Below, piece after piece: positions 50,613 through 59,966 of a DNA stretch of 64,000 nucleotides (positions are counted from its first letter, which is position 1; every line of letters begins with the position of its first letter). The stretch lies in assembly GCA_900770785.1 (NCBI GenBank), contig CAAGLJ010000101.1, positions 1-64,000 on the forward strand, written 5' to 3'. Below the pieces are notes generated by a model. That model saw only the letters and a list, made by a program, of their open reading frames with translations. It ran no database searches and was not told where the DNA came from. The DNA is from Lachnospiraceae bacterium. GTDB lineage: Bacteria; Bacillota; Clostridia; Lachnospirales; Lachnospiraceae. The position numbers and the translations under genes were made by a program.

Positions 50613-51935
50613 TCACTTTTTGATGACCCACCGGGGATCCAGATACAGGCGGTAGCCATGAGCAAGAAGCGTCTGACACAGCCTTTGCTGGCAGGCAAAC
50701 TCATCCTCACCTTCTTTAGATGCAATATCCTGCCAAAAAGTTTCAACTTTTTTTCTTAATTTTGGATTAATTTCCCAATATTCTCTGTCCAGCCCGAAAA
50801 CGTTCTGGCTTAAAACAGCTCTGTGCATATAGCCGCTGTACCCGGCAGGCAGACCCTCATAAAGAATCTCTCCTTTAGCATCAAAGGCTGTCCCTGCAAT
50901 CCGCCCCTTCTTCAGAAGCCTGCCGCCTACTGCTGCCACATCCGGTCTTTGGGCAAAAATTCCGCCCGCATAGTCGATTCCATAAAAGCCCACATGGGCC
51001 AGATGCTTTACACTGCCCTTCCAGCCCTGCTGCCGCAAAAAATCCTCCAGAGCCCTTTTTCCTGCCTCATAGGCATACTTCTTGCTTTGGGGGTTTGCCG
51101 CCGTAGAAGCCTCATGGCAGCGCCAGTGATAAAGCACTCTGGGAACGTGGCAAATGACCTCCTCCACCCTGGGATTTTGCTTCATCAGACAGGAAACAGC
51201 CCTCAGACAAAGGTCATAATCCTGGGCTCCATCAAAGGCCTTACGAAATTCAAGCTGCTGAATCAGCTCTTTTTTCATCACCAGGAAATGGCAGATATAG
51301 TTGTGGGTGAGAAATAAATCCAGATTGAAATCCATCTTAAAATGCGGGTCATAAAACCGGCTTCCTTCTTCACCGCACTTATCCTCATCAGAATACAAAA
51401 GCGCATATTCCCGGTTCTCTTTTCTTCCTTTTTCCAGCGCCTCAGCCATCCTAAACAGGGCATCCGGCGTGAGAACATCATCGTGATCCAGAAGCCCCAC
51501 ATAGTCGCCCTTTACTTCTTTCAGGGCTGCATTGGAATTCTCACTGATTCCTCCGTTATGCTTAAGCCGAATATAGTGGATTCGTTCTTCCCTATAGTCC
51601 TCTGCTGTCTCTTTTACGCTATCCAGGGTACTCCCATCCGCCAGCACCAGCTCCCAATAGGGGTAGGTCTGTGCCTTAAGCGAGTCGATCAGCTGGCCCA
51701 GAAAGGCTTTCGGTGTTTCGTAAGCAGGTACCAGAATGCTGAAGGTAACCGGATTATCCCAAGCCTTTTTTCGCTGCCTGTCCAGTTCTTCCTGTGTCTC
51801 TTCCTGATAATCATAATCGGCAAAGTAAGCCGCCCGGGTTCTTTCTTTTGCTGCCATCAAAGCCGCTCTCATTCCATTTCGTCGCAGATAATACCAGGTT
51901 TTTTTTAAATTGGTTACATTAAATACCCTGCTCAT
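50613..51935 (-). CDS. Family 2 glycosyltransferase
   Basis: A 440-aa enzyme. About 65 N-terminal residues precede the GT-A domain: TFSILVPAYETPKAFLGQLIDSLKAQTYPYWELVLADGST, HNGGISENSNAALKEVKGDYVGLLDHDDVLTPDAL (DxD near 155) and SDEDKCGEEGSRFYDPHFKMDFNLDLFLTHNYICHFLVMKK. The C-terminal third begins like a second GT-A domain (AQRPDVAAVGGRLLKKG) but is short, so one catalytic domain is likely. It resembles the first half of the 657-aa enzyme at 53.8 kb, suggesting duplication. Confidence 0.88.
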   Translation of the reverse strand: MSRVFNVTNLKKTWYYLRRNGMRAALMAAKERTRAAYFADYDYQEETQEELDRQRKKAWDNPVTFSILVPAYETPKAFLGQLIDSLKAQTYPYWELVLADGSTLDSVKETAEDYREERIHYIRLKHNGGISENSNAALKEVKGDYVGLLDHDDVLTPDALFRMAEALEKGRKENREYALLYSDEDKCGEEGSRFYDPHFKMDFNLDLFLTHNYICHFLVMKKELIQQLEFRKAFDGAQDYDLCLRAVSCLMKQNPRVEEVICHVPRVLYHWRCHEASTAANPQSKKYAYEAGKRALEDFLRQQGWKGSVKHLAHVGFYGIDYAGGIFAQRPDVAAVGGRLLKKGRIAGTAFDAKGEILYEGLPAGYSGYMHRAVLSQNVFGLDREYWEINPKLRKKVETFWQDIASKEGEDEFACQQRLCQTLLAHGYRLYLDPRWVIKK

Positions 51936-51996
51936 TCTTTACTTTCCATTTCCTGAAAAAGGGCTGTCGCCTCCCCGCAACAGCCCTCTTCCATTT

Positions 51997-53718
51997 TTAT
52001 AAATAAGCCTTCAGGTTTTCGGTTAAGGCCGCATTCTTTTTAGCCGCATCCTCCAGGCTGTTTCCTTTTACACCCATGTAGAATTTAATCTTAGGCTCCG
52101 TTCCCGAGGGTCTTGCACAACACCAGGAGTCCTCGGTCAAATCGAAATACAGAACGTTGGACTTTGGTAGGCCTGTGGGAGACTTTTCTCCGGTTTCCAT
52201 ATTGGTGATTTCCCCACTCTCATAGTCCCTTACGGAAACCACCTTCAGGTCACCAAACTCCTTAGGAGGATTGCTTCTCAGCTTATCCATCATCTCCTGA
52301 ATCTGTCTGGAACCATCAATTCCCTTTAAGGTAATAGTGTACAGATCCTCTTTAAAATATCCGTACTTTTCATAAAGATTCAGCATCTGATCCCAAAGGG
52401 TAATCCCCTGCTTCTTACACCATGCCGCTACTTCACAAAGGCACATTACTGCCACAATAGCATCCTTATCTCTGGCGTGTGTTCCCGCCAGACATCCATA
52501 GCTTTCTTCCAGACCAAAAACGTAGCTGTTGGAGCCAGTCTCTTCAAAAAGCTTAATCTGCTCACCGATAAACTTAAAACCGGTCAGCACTTCAATCAGT
52601 CTGGCACCATAGTCTGCCGCGATCTGATCTGCCATATTCGTCGTAACAATGGTCTTGATCAAAGCCGGATTGGGCGGCATGGTTCCTGTTGCCTTCTTCT
52701 CTCTGAACAGATATTCCGCAATCAGCATGCCGGACATATTTCCGGTAAAGGGAACGTACTCTCCGGTTTTGCTGTCCAGAGCATAAATTCCCAGACGATC
52801 CGCATCCGGATCCGTAGCCAGAACGATATCCGCCTCCTTTTCTTTGGCCAGCTTCAGTGCCAGAGTGAAGGCCTTGGGATCCTCTGGATTAGGATAATCC
52901 AGAGTGGTAAAGTTGGGATCGGGAAGCTCCTGCTCCTTAACCACATAAACGTTCTTATAGCCCAGCTCACTTAAAATCCTTCTGGCCGGGATATTTCCGG
53001 TGCCGTTGAAGGGCGAATAAACGATTTTAAGCTCCTCAGCCATCTCTTTAATGATTTCCGGATGTACAATCTGCTTCTTCAGCTCTTCCATGTAAGCATC
53101 ATCGATTTCCCTGCCGATTACCTGATACAGCCCAGCTACTTCAGCCTCAGCCCTGCTCATGGTCTTAACGGTATGGTAATCCGTAATACTCTGCACCTCA
53201 CTGATGATCTCTTTATCCTTAGGTGCAGTTACCTGTGCGCCGTCCTCCCAGTATACCTTATAGCCGTTGTATTCAGGGGGATTGTGGCTTGCGGTTACCA
53301 CAATACCGGAAATACAGCCCAGCTGGCGAAGGGCAAAAGACAACTCCGGTGTAGGTCTTAAGGCATCAAAGACATAGGCCTTAATGCCGTTGGCTGCCAG
53401 ACACAGGGCTGCTTCATCTGCAAATTCCGGTGACATAAAGCGGGAGTCATAGGCAATGGCTACCCCTTTCTGGCTCTCTCCCTGTTTGATAATGTAATTG
53501 GCAAGCCCCTGCGTAGCCTTCCTTACGGTATACAGATTCATACGATTGGTACCTGCACCAATCACTCCCCTTAAGCCTCCTGTACCGAATTCCAGCTCCT
53601 TGTAAAAACGATCCTCAATTTCCTTTTCGTTGTCCCCAATTTTTTTTAATTCCGCTTTGGTATCCTCGTCAAAATAGCTGTCGGTCAACCAAAACTGATA
53701 AGTTTCTTTATATCCCAT
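51997..53718 (-). CDS. pgcA: Phospho-sugar mutase (alpha-phosphoglucomutase)
   Basis: A 573-aa enzyme of the alpha-D-phosphohexomutase superfamily that interconverts glucose 6-phosphate and glucose 1-phosphate. Motifs: FGTGGLRGVIGAGTNRMN, the phosphoserine loop VVTASHNPPEYNGYKVYW near residue 137, the metal loop LATDPDADRLGIYA, the sugar loop GLEESYGCLAGTHARDKD and the phosphate loop RPSGTEPKIKFYMG. Length suits the PgcA/PGM2 group. The ATG at 53718 follows AGGA. It can supply glucose 1-phosphate for UDP-glucose and dTDP-rhamnose used by this locus. Confidence 0.95.
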   Translation of the reverse strand: MGYKETYQFWLTDSYFDEDTKAELKKIGDNEKEIEDRFYKELEFGTGGLRGVIGAGTNRMNLYTVRKATQGLANYIIKQGESQKGVAIAYDSRFMSPEFADEAALCLAANGIKAYVFDALRPTPELSFALRQLGCISGIVVTASHNPPEYNGYKVYWEDGAQVTAPKDKEIISEVQSITDYHTVKTMSRAEAEVAGLYQVIGREIDDAYMEELKKQIVHPEIIKEMAEELKIVYSPFNGTGNIPARRILSELGYKNVYVVKEQELPDPNFTTLDYPNPEDPKAFTLALKLAKEKEADIVLATDPDADRLGIYALDSKTGEYVPFTGNMSGMLIAEYLFREKKATGTMPPNPALIKTIVTTNMADQIAADYGARLIEVLTGFKFIGEQIKLFEETGSNSYVFGLEESYGCLAGTHARDKDAIVAVMCLCEVAAWCKKQGITLWDQMLNLYEKYGYFKEDLYTITLKGIDGSRQIQEMMDKLRSNPPKEFGDLKVVSVRDYESGEITNMETGEKSPTGLPKSNVLYFDLTEDSWCCARPSGTEPKIKFYMGVKGNSLEDAAKKNAALTENLKAYL

Positions 53719-53802
53719 AATTTTTCCTGCCTTTCTTACGCTTGACATTTTTTTCTATTTTATCACAGTCTGTCTGATTTTGAAATCTTTTTGCTGAAAA
53801 AT

Positions 53803-55773
53803 TCAGGCCTGTACCGGTTTTAAAGAGTAATCACTTCTGTCCAGAGAAAAATTGGGATTGTAATAGGGATCTCCCGCTTCCAGCTCCTCTTTCCATTTTT
53901 CTCTGAATCGTTCCGACTCCGCATTATAGCGCCGGGCCTTCTGTCCCTGGTCGTCCAGGCCTCTGGAAATGGACTCATAATGGTACAGTTCGGCAAAGGG
54001 AGTAAATACATTCAGATACCCTTTTTTTCGCAGCTTTAAGCAAAAGTCCACGTCATTTAAGGATATTTCAAACTCCTCCTCCAATCCCCCCACCTCTTCA
54101 TACAGAGCCTTTTTTACCATAAGGCAGGCTCCGGTAACGGCAGACACGTTCTGAGCATAGCAGAGCCTTCCCATATAGCCCAGGTTTTCCCTGGACTGAC
54201 CATAATGGGTATGTCCTGCAGTTCGGTGGGCCCCCAGGCCGATAACCACTCCGGCGTGCTGGATGGTCTTGTTTTTATAATAGAGCTTGGCTCCCACCGC
54301 CCCCACATCTTCACGCTGGGCATACATTAAAAGCTCCTCCAGCCAGTTTACGGTAATCACTTCCGTATCGTTATTTAACAGAAGAATATAGTCTCCAGTG
54401 GCTTCCCTTACCCCCATATTGTTCACCCTGGAATAATTAAATCCTCCCTCACAGGTAATAACTCTTATTCTTTCATCCTTCTTTTGTATTTCCTGATAGT
54501 AGGAAAAAATTTCTTCAGTAGTACTGTTGTTTTCCACCACAATAATTTCAAAATTATCGTAAGTGGATTTTTCCAGAATAGAAGAAACACACCTTTTCAA
54601 ATCCTCCACATGATCCTTATTGGCAATCACAATACTGATTTTGGGATTTCCTGAAATTTCATAGCTGATTTTAAAAATAGTCTCAAAGGCTCTGGTGCTG
54701 GTAATACGAAAATTTCTGAAGCCATGCTTTCGTAAGTGGTCTGCTACCGCTCCCCTGGCTGCCTCTATGGCATAGGACTTTGCCTCAATTCCACTGGCCA
54801 CACTGCCTGCATGGCTTCTCCAGTAATACAGCAGTTTAGGTACATGAACCACATGGTCAGCCAGATCCGTCAGCCTTAAGATCATATCATGGTCCTGGCT
54901 GCCGTCAAACTGGGAGCGAAACACCTCCGTCCCCTCTAAAAGCCTTCTGTCAAAGCAGCTGAAATGGCAGATATAGTTGTTGGCCCTTAAATTATCCGGG
55001 GCATAATCCGGCTTAAAATGAAGGGTCAGCATTTTATTAATATCCCCATCCTTAAAGGTGGTTTCATCACAGTAAATGTAATCCGCATTTTTCTCGTTGA
55101 TTACCTTCACGTATTCATACAGTACAGAAGGATGTAAAATATCATCGTGGTCAAAAAGGGCGATAAATTCTCCTGTTGCCAGCTCCATACAGGCGTTGGT
55201 ATTGCCGGAAATTCCCAGATTTTTTTCCAGCTTCCGATAAACGATTCGCTTATCCTTCCCTGCCAGCTCCTTACAGATACGGCCTACATAATCGTGTGCT
55301 TCGTCAGAGCCGTCAGCCAGACAAAGCTCCCAGCCCTCATAGGTCTGCTCCAGAACGGACTGAAGCATTTCCTTTAAAAAATCTTTGGGAGTATTGTATA
55401 AGGGTACCAGAATACTGATTTTTACCATACGGGAAAAAACAGCCTCTTTTTGTCGCTTACGTTCCTGGGGCGAAGGAAAGCTCAGAGTGCCAAACTGCTT
55501 TCTGGCAGCCATTTCCCTCTTTTTATAATCTATTTTTGCCGCAATCCCCTTAAGTCCACCGCAGTTTTTTACCCGGTTCACCTGACGGATGCCCGCGTGC
55601 ATCACCTTTCTTAAGGCTTTGGTGTGAACCCACAGGGGATTGGTTTTAATACGGTTTAATTTAAATTCCAACAGGTCGTTTTTTTCTTCCAAAAGGGCAA
55701 TCCGCTCTGCCAGCATGGCATTCTTCATATGCTCCTTTTCATAAGCGTCCTTATAATCCATTTGCTTGCTCAT
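53803..55773 (-). CDS. Large glycosyltransferase with two GT-A domains
   Basis: A 656-aa protein. An N-terminal coiled coil (NAMLAERIALLEEKNDLLEFKLNRIK) precedes a first GT2 domain (ISILVPLYNTPKDFLKEMLQSV, NTNACMELATGEFIALFDHDDIL, WRSHAGSVASGIEAKSYA). A second GT2 domain starts near residue 380 (ISIVIANKDHVEDLKRCVSSILE, ENNSTTEEIFSYY, TGDYILLLNNDTEV, NVSAVTGACLMVKKALYEEVGG). Both have acidic metal sites (DHDD, NNDTE), so both may be active and build alternating linkages. The ATG at 55773 follows GAGGGG. Confidence 0.9.
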   Translation of the reverse strand: MSKQMDYKDAYEKEHMKNAMLAERIALLEEKNDLLEFKLNRIKTNPLWVHTKALRKVMHAGIRQVNRVKNCGGLKGIAAKIDYKKREMAARKQFGTLSFPSPQERKRQKEAVFSRMVKISILVPLYNTPKDFLKEMLQSVLEQTYEGWELCLADGSDEAHDYVGRICKELAGKDKRIVYRKLEKNLGISGNTNACMELATGEFIALFDHDDILHPSVLYEYVKVINEKNADYIYCDETTFKDGDINKMLTLHFKPDYAPDNLRANNYICHFSCFDRRLLEGTEVFRSQFDGSQDHDMILRLTDLADHVVHVPKLLYYWRSHAGSVASGIEAKSYAIEAARGAVADHLRKHGFRNFRITSTRAFETIFKISYEISGNPKISIVIANKDHVEDLKRCVSSILEKSTYDNFEIIVVENNSTTEEIFSYYQEIQKKDERIRVITCEGGFNYSRVNNMGVREATGDYILLLNNDTEVITVNWLEELLMYAQREDVGAVGAKLYYKNKTIQHAGVVIGLGAHRTAGHTHYGQSRENLGYMGRLCYAQNVSAVTGACLMVKKALYEEVGGLEEEFEISLNDVDFCLKLRKKGYLNVFTPFAELYHYESISRGLDDQGQKARRYNAESERFREKWKEELEAGDPYYNPNFSLDRSDYSLKPVQA

Positions 55774-55795
55774 CCTCCCCTCTATACACAGCTTT

Positions 55796-57841
55796 TCATG
55801 CTTCCTGTTGAATGGCCCCTTCACCGGTTACCTCCAAAACCCAGTTGCTCCAATTCACCAGCCTCAGTCTGGAACAGGTGTCCTGGGCCAATATACCAAA
55901 GCGGTAGCACCCGTTTTTTAGCTGATCCCGTTTTATTTTCATTGTAAATCCGGTCAATCCCACATTTTCCTGATCCGGCAGATCCTTCTGAATATCCGGT
56001 CTGTACTGCCCCTCTGCTTTAATTCCCAATATTTCACCTGTATCCAGATTTTTCAATAGCAGCCACTTTTTATAGCAGGCATTATCGGCTCCTGTAACGA
56101 AGGAATAGCCCTGGAAATAGTAGCCCTTATCTTCCTCTGCCGGCTCACTTCTTCGCTTCTCGTAAGAAATTCCAAAACGCCATTTATAAATATCCATAGC
56201 ACATTCCATTCCCACCACCAGACATTTATCCTCTCTGCTTCGTGCCACCCTTTGGTTCATCGGACAGACTGCCGATAAGGGCATGTTTGTATGGATATGA
56301 GAAGAAAAGGCGTAGCAGTATTCTGATTTTAATATGTCCGTTGCCAGGCGGGGATGATAAAAGGGATCTCTGCCATAAAGATCCTGATGCCGCTCATAAA
56401 GAATATCCTTCTCCTTTTGCAAACGCATCTGCTTTTCCACCGACTCCCCATCATTTCCCCGGCTTAAGGATTCGTGATGGTACAGTACTACATCATTTCT
56501 CACCACGTTATAGTAGCCTGCCTCATAGAGAGAATAGCACAGATCCACATCATTAAAGGCAACCGCCAGAATTTCGGCAAAACCGCCTACCTCTTCAAAG
56601 GCCTGCTTTCGTACCATCAGACAGGCTCCTGTTACTGCCAGCATATTATGTACTCCCCGGTTTTTTCCAAAGTAATGCTCCTGTCTGTCGTCCAGAAACT
56701 GCAGCTTATGTGCCGGTCCTACCCGCAGATTGGTAATTCCTGCATGCTGAATGATGGTAGACTGCGGGTAGAGAAGTTTTGCTCCTACCGCCCCCACATG
56801 GGGAAGGCCTACCTTTTCCACCAGTAAATCCAGCCAGTCCGACTGGATAATTTCCATATCATCATTTAAAAAAAGCAGAACCTCACCTCTGGCTTTGCCG
56901 GCTCCCAGGTTACACATTCTGGAAAAATTAAAGGGCATGGGCTCGTAAAAATACTTCACTTCCTCCATTCCCCCCGTTTTCCTTTGAATTCGTTCCCGGT
57001 TTTCGGGGCTGCTTCCATTGTCTATGATCAATATCTCATAAGAATATGCTGTTTCAGTAATTTCAAGCAAAGAATCCAGGCATTGAAACAGTACTTCAGG
57101 ATTGTCCTTGGAAGGGATAATGATGGACAGGTATACCTCTGCTCCTTCTTCTGACACCTTTTTTTCCAGCCTGGGTCCAAAACCTATGTCAGCCTGCTTT
57201 ACCTCTCCCAGACGGTGATACAATATTCTGGGAATGTGGCAAATTGGCAGCTTCTTTTCCTCATGCCCCTTTTCAAAAGCGTGATTGTCCTGCAGCAGGG
57301 TAAAGCACAGCTGATAAAAGACATTCTCCCCAGCCTGTAAAGACTCCCCTTTTTCCATCAGCCGGATATACGCCTTTTTTAACTGCTCCCATCTTACGGC
57401 TATCAATCCACCCAAATAAAAGCCGGAAAGGAAGGTGTCCGGAGACCAGTCCGGCTTAAACCAGGGGTTGCTTCTCTGTCCATTTTCCAGTCCGTCCTCA
57501 TCTCCGTAAATCAAAAGAATCCCTTCATTTTCCATAAATTTCTGGTAAATCAGGGGGAGGGCAATTTCACTGATTTTCCCTGGACAAAAGGTAATTAAAA
57601 GAATGTCCGCGAGCTGCTTGTCCATAATCCTTCCACAATCCGTCACCTCTTTTGCCTCCAGATGAAGAAAGGTCATTTTCCCCACCTGAATCCTGTCCTT
57701 GGTTACCGGAAGAAGCTCTATTCCTTTTTCCTCTATACACTCAGGATAGCCGATTTCGCTTTCCTTTATTTTACGTTCATACCGTCTGTGCTGCCTGTTT
57801 ACCAGAATTTGCTTCAATGTATGCTTTAAAGAAGCCGACAT
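55796..57841 (-). CDS. Glycosyltransferase with divergent first domain and C-terminal beta domain
   Basis: A 681-aa protein. Residues 1-220 resemble a degenerate GT2 domain (LLIYGDEDGLENGQRSNPWFKPDWSPDTFLSGFYLGGLIAVR). Residues about 225-500 are a clear GT2 domain (LSIIIPSKDNPEVLFQCLDSLLE, IDNGSSPENRERI, MPFNFSRMCNLGAGKARGEVLLFLNDDMEI, AVTGACLMVRKQAFEEVGG). The last 180 residues form an apparent beta-sandwich. The ATG follows AGGAG. It overlaps the methyltransferase-kinase gene by 16 bases, so expression is coupled. Confidence 0.88.
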   Translation of the reverse strand: MSASLKHTLKQILVNRQHRRYERKIKESEIGYPECIEEKGIELLPVTKDRIQVGKMTFLHLEAKEVTDCGRIMDKQLADILLITFCPGKISEIALPLIYQKFMENEGILLIYGDEDGLENGQRSNPWFKPDWSPDTFLSGFYLGGLIAVRWEQLKKAYIRLMEKGESLQAGENVFYQLCFTLLQDNHAFEKGHEEKKLPICHIPRILYHRLGEVKQADIGFGPRLEKKVSEEGAEVYLSIIIPSKDNPEVLFQCLDSLLEITETAYSYEILIIDNGSSPENRERIQRKTGGMEEVKYFYEPMPFNFSRMCNLGAGKARGEVLLFLNDDMEIIQSDWLDLLVEKVGLPHVGAVGAKLLYPQSTIIQHAGITNLRVGPAHKLQFLDDRQEHYFGKNRGVHNMLAVTGACLMVRKQAFEEVGGFAEILAVAFNDVDLCYSLYEAGYYNVVRNDVVLYHHESLSRGNDGESVEKQMRLQKEKDILYERHQDLYGRDPFYHPRLATDILKSEYCYAFSSHIHTNMPLSAVCPMNQRVARSREDKCLVVGMECAMDIYKWRFGISYEKRRSEPAEEDKGYYFQGYSFVTGADNACYKKWLLLKNLDTGEILGIKAEGQYRPDIQKDLPDQENVGLTGFTMKIKRDQLKNGCYRFGILAQDTCSRLRLVNWSNWVLEVTGEGAIQQEA

Positions 57842-59949
57842 CCCCGTCTCCTTTCCTTCATGCTTTTTGCAATACTCTCCCCCATGTGCTGGGGCAGCAG
57901 GGTGACCTCCAGTTTCATCTTAAGGCAGTTTTCTCCTTTCAGGGAAAGTCTGGATACCTCAATTTCCATATTGGGGTCTGAGGTTGCAAAGACATACTTT
58001 TCAGGCTCAATCATTTTCCCATTGGTCAGAATATGCTTTTTGTCCAGAGGTATTTGCTCACCATTAAGCAGCAATGCTTCAATCTCTACAAGGCAGGCAT
58101 GGTCAGCAGGATCGATTCTCAGCCTGTGTACATTTCCATCCAAAGCAATCTCTGCCTCCATATGGGTCTCATCCACATAAACCTCCGTCAGATAGCATGA
58201 TTCCTCTTCCGAGAAGCCCTTTCCCCGGTCAAAATAAATCTGGATTCTTCTCTTGGGAATTTGGGCAAGATAACGGTCTGTCAATACTTTTACATCTATA
58301 CATTGCCAACCCATATCTCCCCGGATTTCTCCCATGGCTTTTCGCTTTCCGGTCACCCTTTTCTGAAAGCAGCTCTCTTTCTTACGGTATTCCTCTGCCT
58401 CCTGATGTCCAATACCCATCCGCTCCATCAGAGCATCCAGATTCAGCCTGTTTCTCCTTTCCTCCGCAAGAATGTAGCAATAAAGTGCCCTGAAAGCAAT
58501 TTCCTTCGTGCTGACCGACTGCTCCAGAGTCCATTCGTAATCAATAATGGTCCATTTTTCCCCATGAATCAGAATATTAGCAAAGATTAAATCATAGTCT
58601 GCAACCGACTTTTCCTCTCCATAGGAAATATAGCGATAATATTGGTCAAAAAGGCGATAAAAGCCCTCCAGATCATCCCGGTTCAAACAATCATCCAGAC
58701 AATTTTCCAGAGTGACTCCCTCTTCGTAGACGAACTGAACATAGCTTCCATCCTTAGCCAGAGAACATTCATTTATACAGAGCCCGCTTCCGGCATACCT
58801 TTCCTTAAGGAGTCTGCAGTAATGAGGCAGCTTCTGTAAATGAACCACTGCCTCTTCATTCATGGCCACCTTGCGAACCACTTTTCCCTCGTCAGTCTCC
58901 AAAATCTCTGTCCTCAGGGCATATTCCGGTGCCCGGTCATTGGAATACTTCACATAACTAATCTCAGGCTGATTTCCGATAACCACCAGAAAAGAATTGG
59001 CAAAAACTGAAAACAGCCCGTCCTGAATAATACTGTCATAAACGTATTTTTCATTGAAAAGCAGCATTCTGTCCCGGTCAAAATTCCTCAGATTATCCGT
59101 CAGTTCACCTGTCCGGGGCAGCCGTCTGTCGGAGTAAATCGTAGTTGGCAGCTTGTAATCCGGGTAAGGGTAATAAAAGGAATACTCCTTTATTCCGCAG
59201 CTTTCAAAAATCTTTTCCAGACCTTTTCTCGTAAAGGTTCTGGCACTCCCTCCTTCGGGATAGCCCTCCAGACCGCTGAAATATGTCCCTACATGATCCT
59301 CCTTACAGCCGGCCCAGTATTTTAAGCCCAGTTTATTTTCAATGGCAATCACCAGAGAGCCTTCTTTTTTTACATGCTTTTGCATAATCCTTAAAAAGTC
59401 TTCATAAGGCGTGCTGCTGGGAATATAGGACTGCCCGTACTCGAATACACCTATCATGCAGGCAAAATCATAGTCCTCAGCCAATACCGGCTCAATCTCA
59501 TTAAAATTACCTACATAAATTTCTATATTGTCCCTCTCCTGATTCCTCCAGGCATTAATATGACTCCTTCTTGCAGACAAATCCACACAGGTAACCTTAC
59601 CGGCCTTTTGAGCCAGTTTTTCCGTAATGGCACCGCAGCCGGAGCCGATTTCCAGTACCTTATCCCCGGGCTTTATGGGCAGCCAGTCTACAATATTTCC
59701 TCTTAAATAAGAAAGATGATAAAGAACAGGCCAGCTTTTCCTTTCTTCAATAATCCGGGGAAAATCCACCCTAGCTTCATCCTTTACAATGGCAAGAATC
59801 TCTTCCTCTATCTGTCCGTCACTGTATAAATCCTCTCCCGGGTAAAAATCGTAGTTCAGAGATACCTTTCCGATTTGTCCCGGCAAAGGGTCAAGAACCT
59901 CCTCTTCCTTAAGGTGAATGGGGATAATTCTGTCCATTTCTTTACTCAT
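57826..59949 (-). CDS. Fused methyltransferase-kinase-like protein (WbdD-like)
   Basis: A 707-aa protein. Residues about 70-240 are a SAM methyltransferase (KVLEIGSGCGAITEKLAQKAGKVTCVDLS at about 97-125). Residues about 330-510 resemble an aminoglycoside/protein kinase-like fold, with YDLIFANIL (Asp453-x4-Asn458) and IIDYEW (Asp470) as HxDxxxxN- and DFG-like sites. The last 130 residues are beta-rich. WbdD of E. coli O9a, a methyltransferase-kinase of similar length, caps O-antigen before ABC export. The long coiled coil of WbdD is not obvious here. The ATG at 59949 follows AAGGG. Confidence 0.82.
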   Translation of the reverse strand: MSKEMDRIIPIHLKEEEVLDPLPGQIGKVSLNYDFYPGEDLYSDGQIEEEILAIVKDEARVDFPRIIEERKSWPVLYHLSYLRGNIVDWLPIKPGDKVLEIGSGCGAITEKLAQKAGKVTCVDLSARRSHINAWRNQERDNIEIYVGNFNEIEPVLAEDYDFACMIGVFEYGQSYIPSSTPYEDFLRIMQKHVKKEGSLVIAIENKLGLKYWAGCKEDHVGTYFSGLEGYPEGGSARTFTRKGLEKIFESCGIKEYSFYYPYPDYKLPTTIYSDRRLPRTGELTDNLRNFDRDRMLLFNEKYVYDSIIQDGLFSVFANSFLVVIGNQPEISYVKYSNDRAPEYALRTEILETDEGKVVRKVAMNEEAVVHLQKLPHYCRLLKERYAGSGLCINECSLAKDGSYVQFVYEEGVTLENCLDDCLNRDDLEGFYRLFDQYYRYISYGEEKSVADYDLIFANILIHGEKWTIIDYEWTLEQSVSTKEIAFRALYCYILAEERRNRLNLDALMERMGIGHQEAEEYRKKESCFQKRVTGKRKAMGEIRGDMGWQCIDVKVLTDRYLAQIPKRRIQIYFDRGKGFSEEESCYLTEVYVDETHMEAEIALDGNVHRLRIDPADHACLVEIEALLLNGEQIPLDKKHILTNGKMIEPEKYVFATSDPNMEIEVSRLSLKGENCLKMKLEVTLLPQHMGESIAKSMKERRRGCRLL

Positions 59950-59966
59950 ACGCTCTTCCCTTTCCA

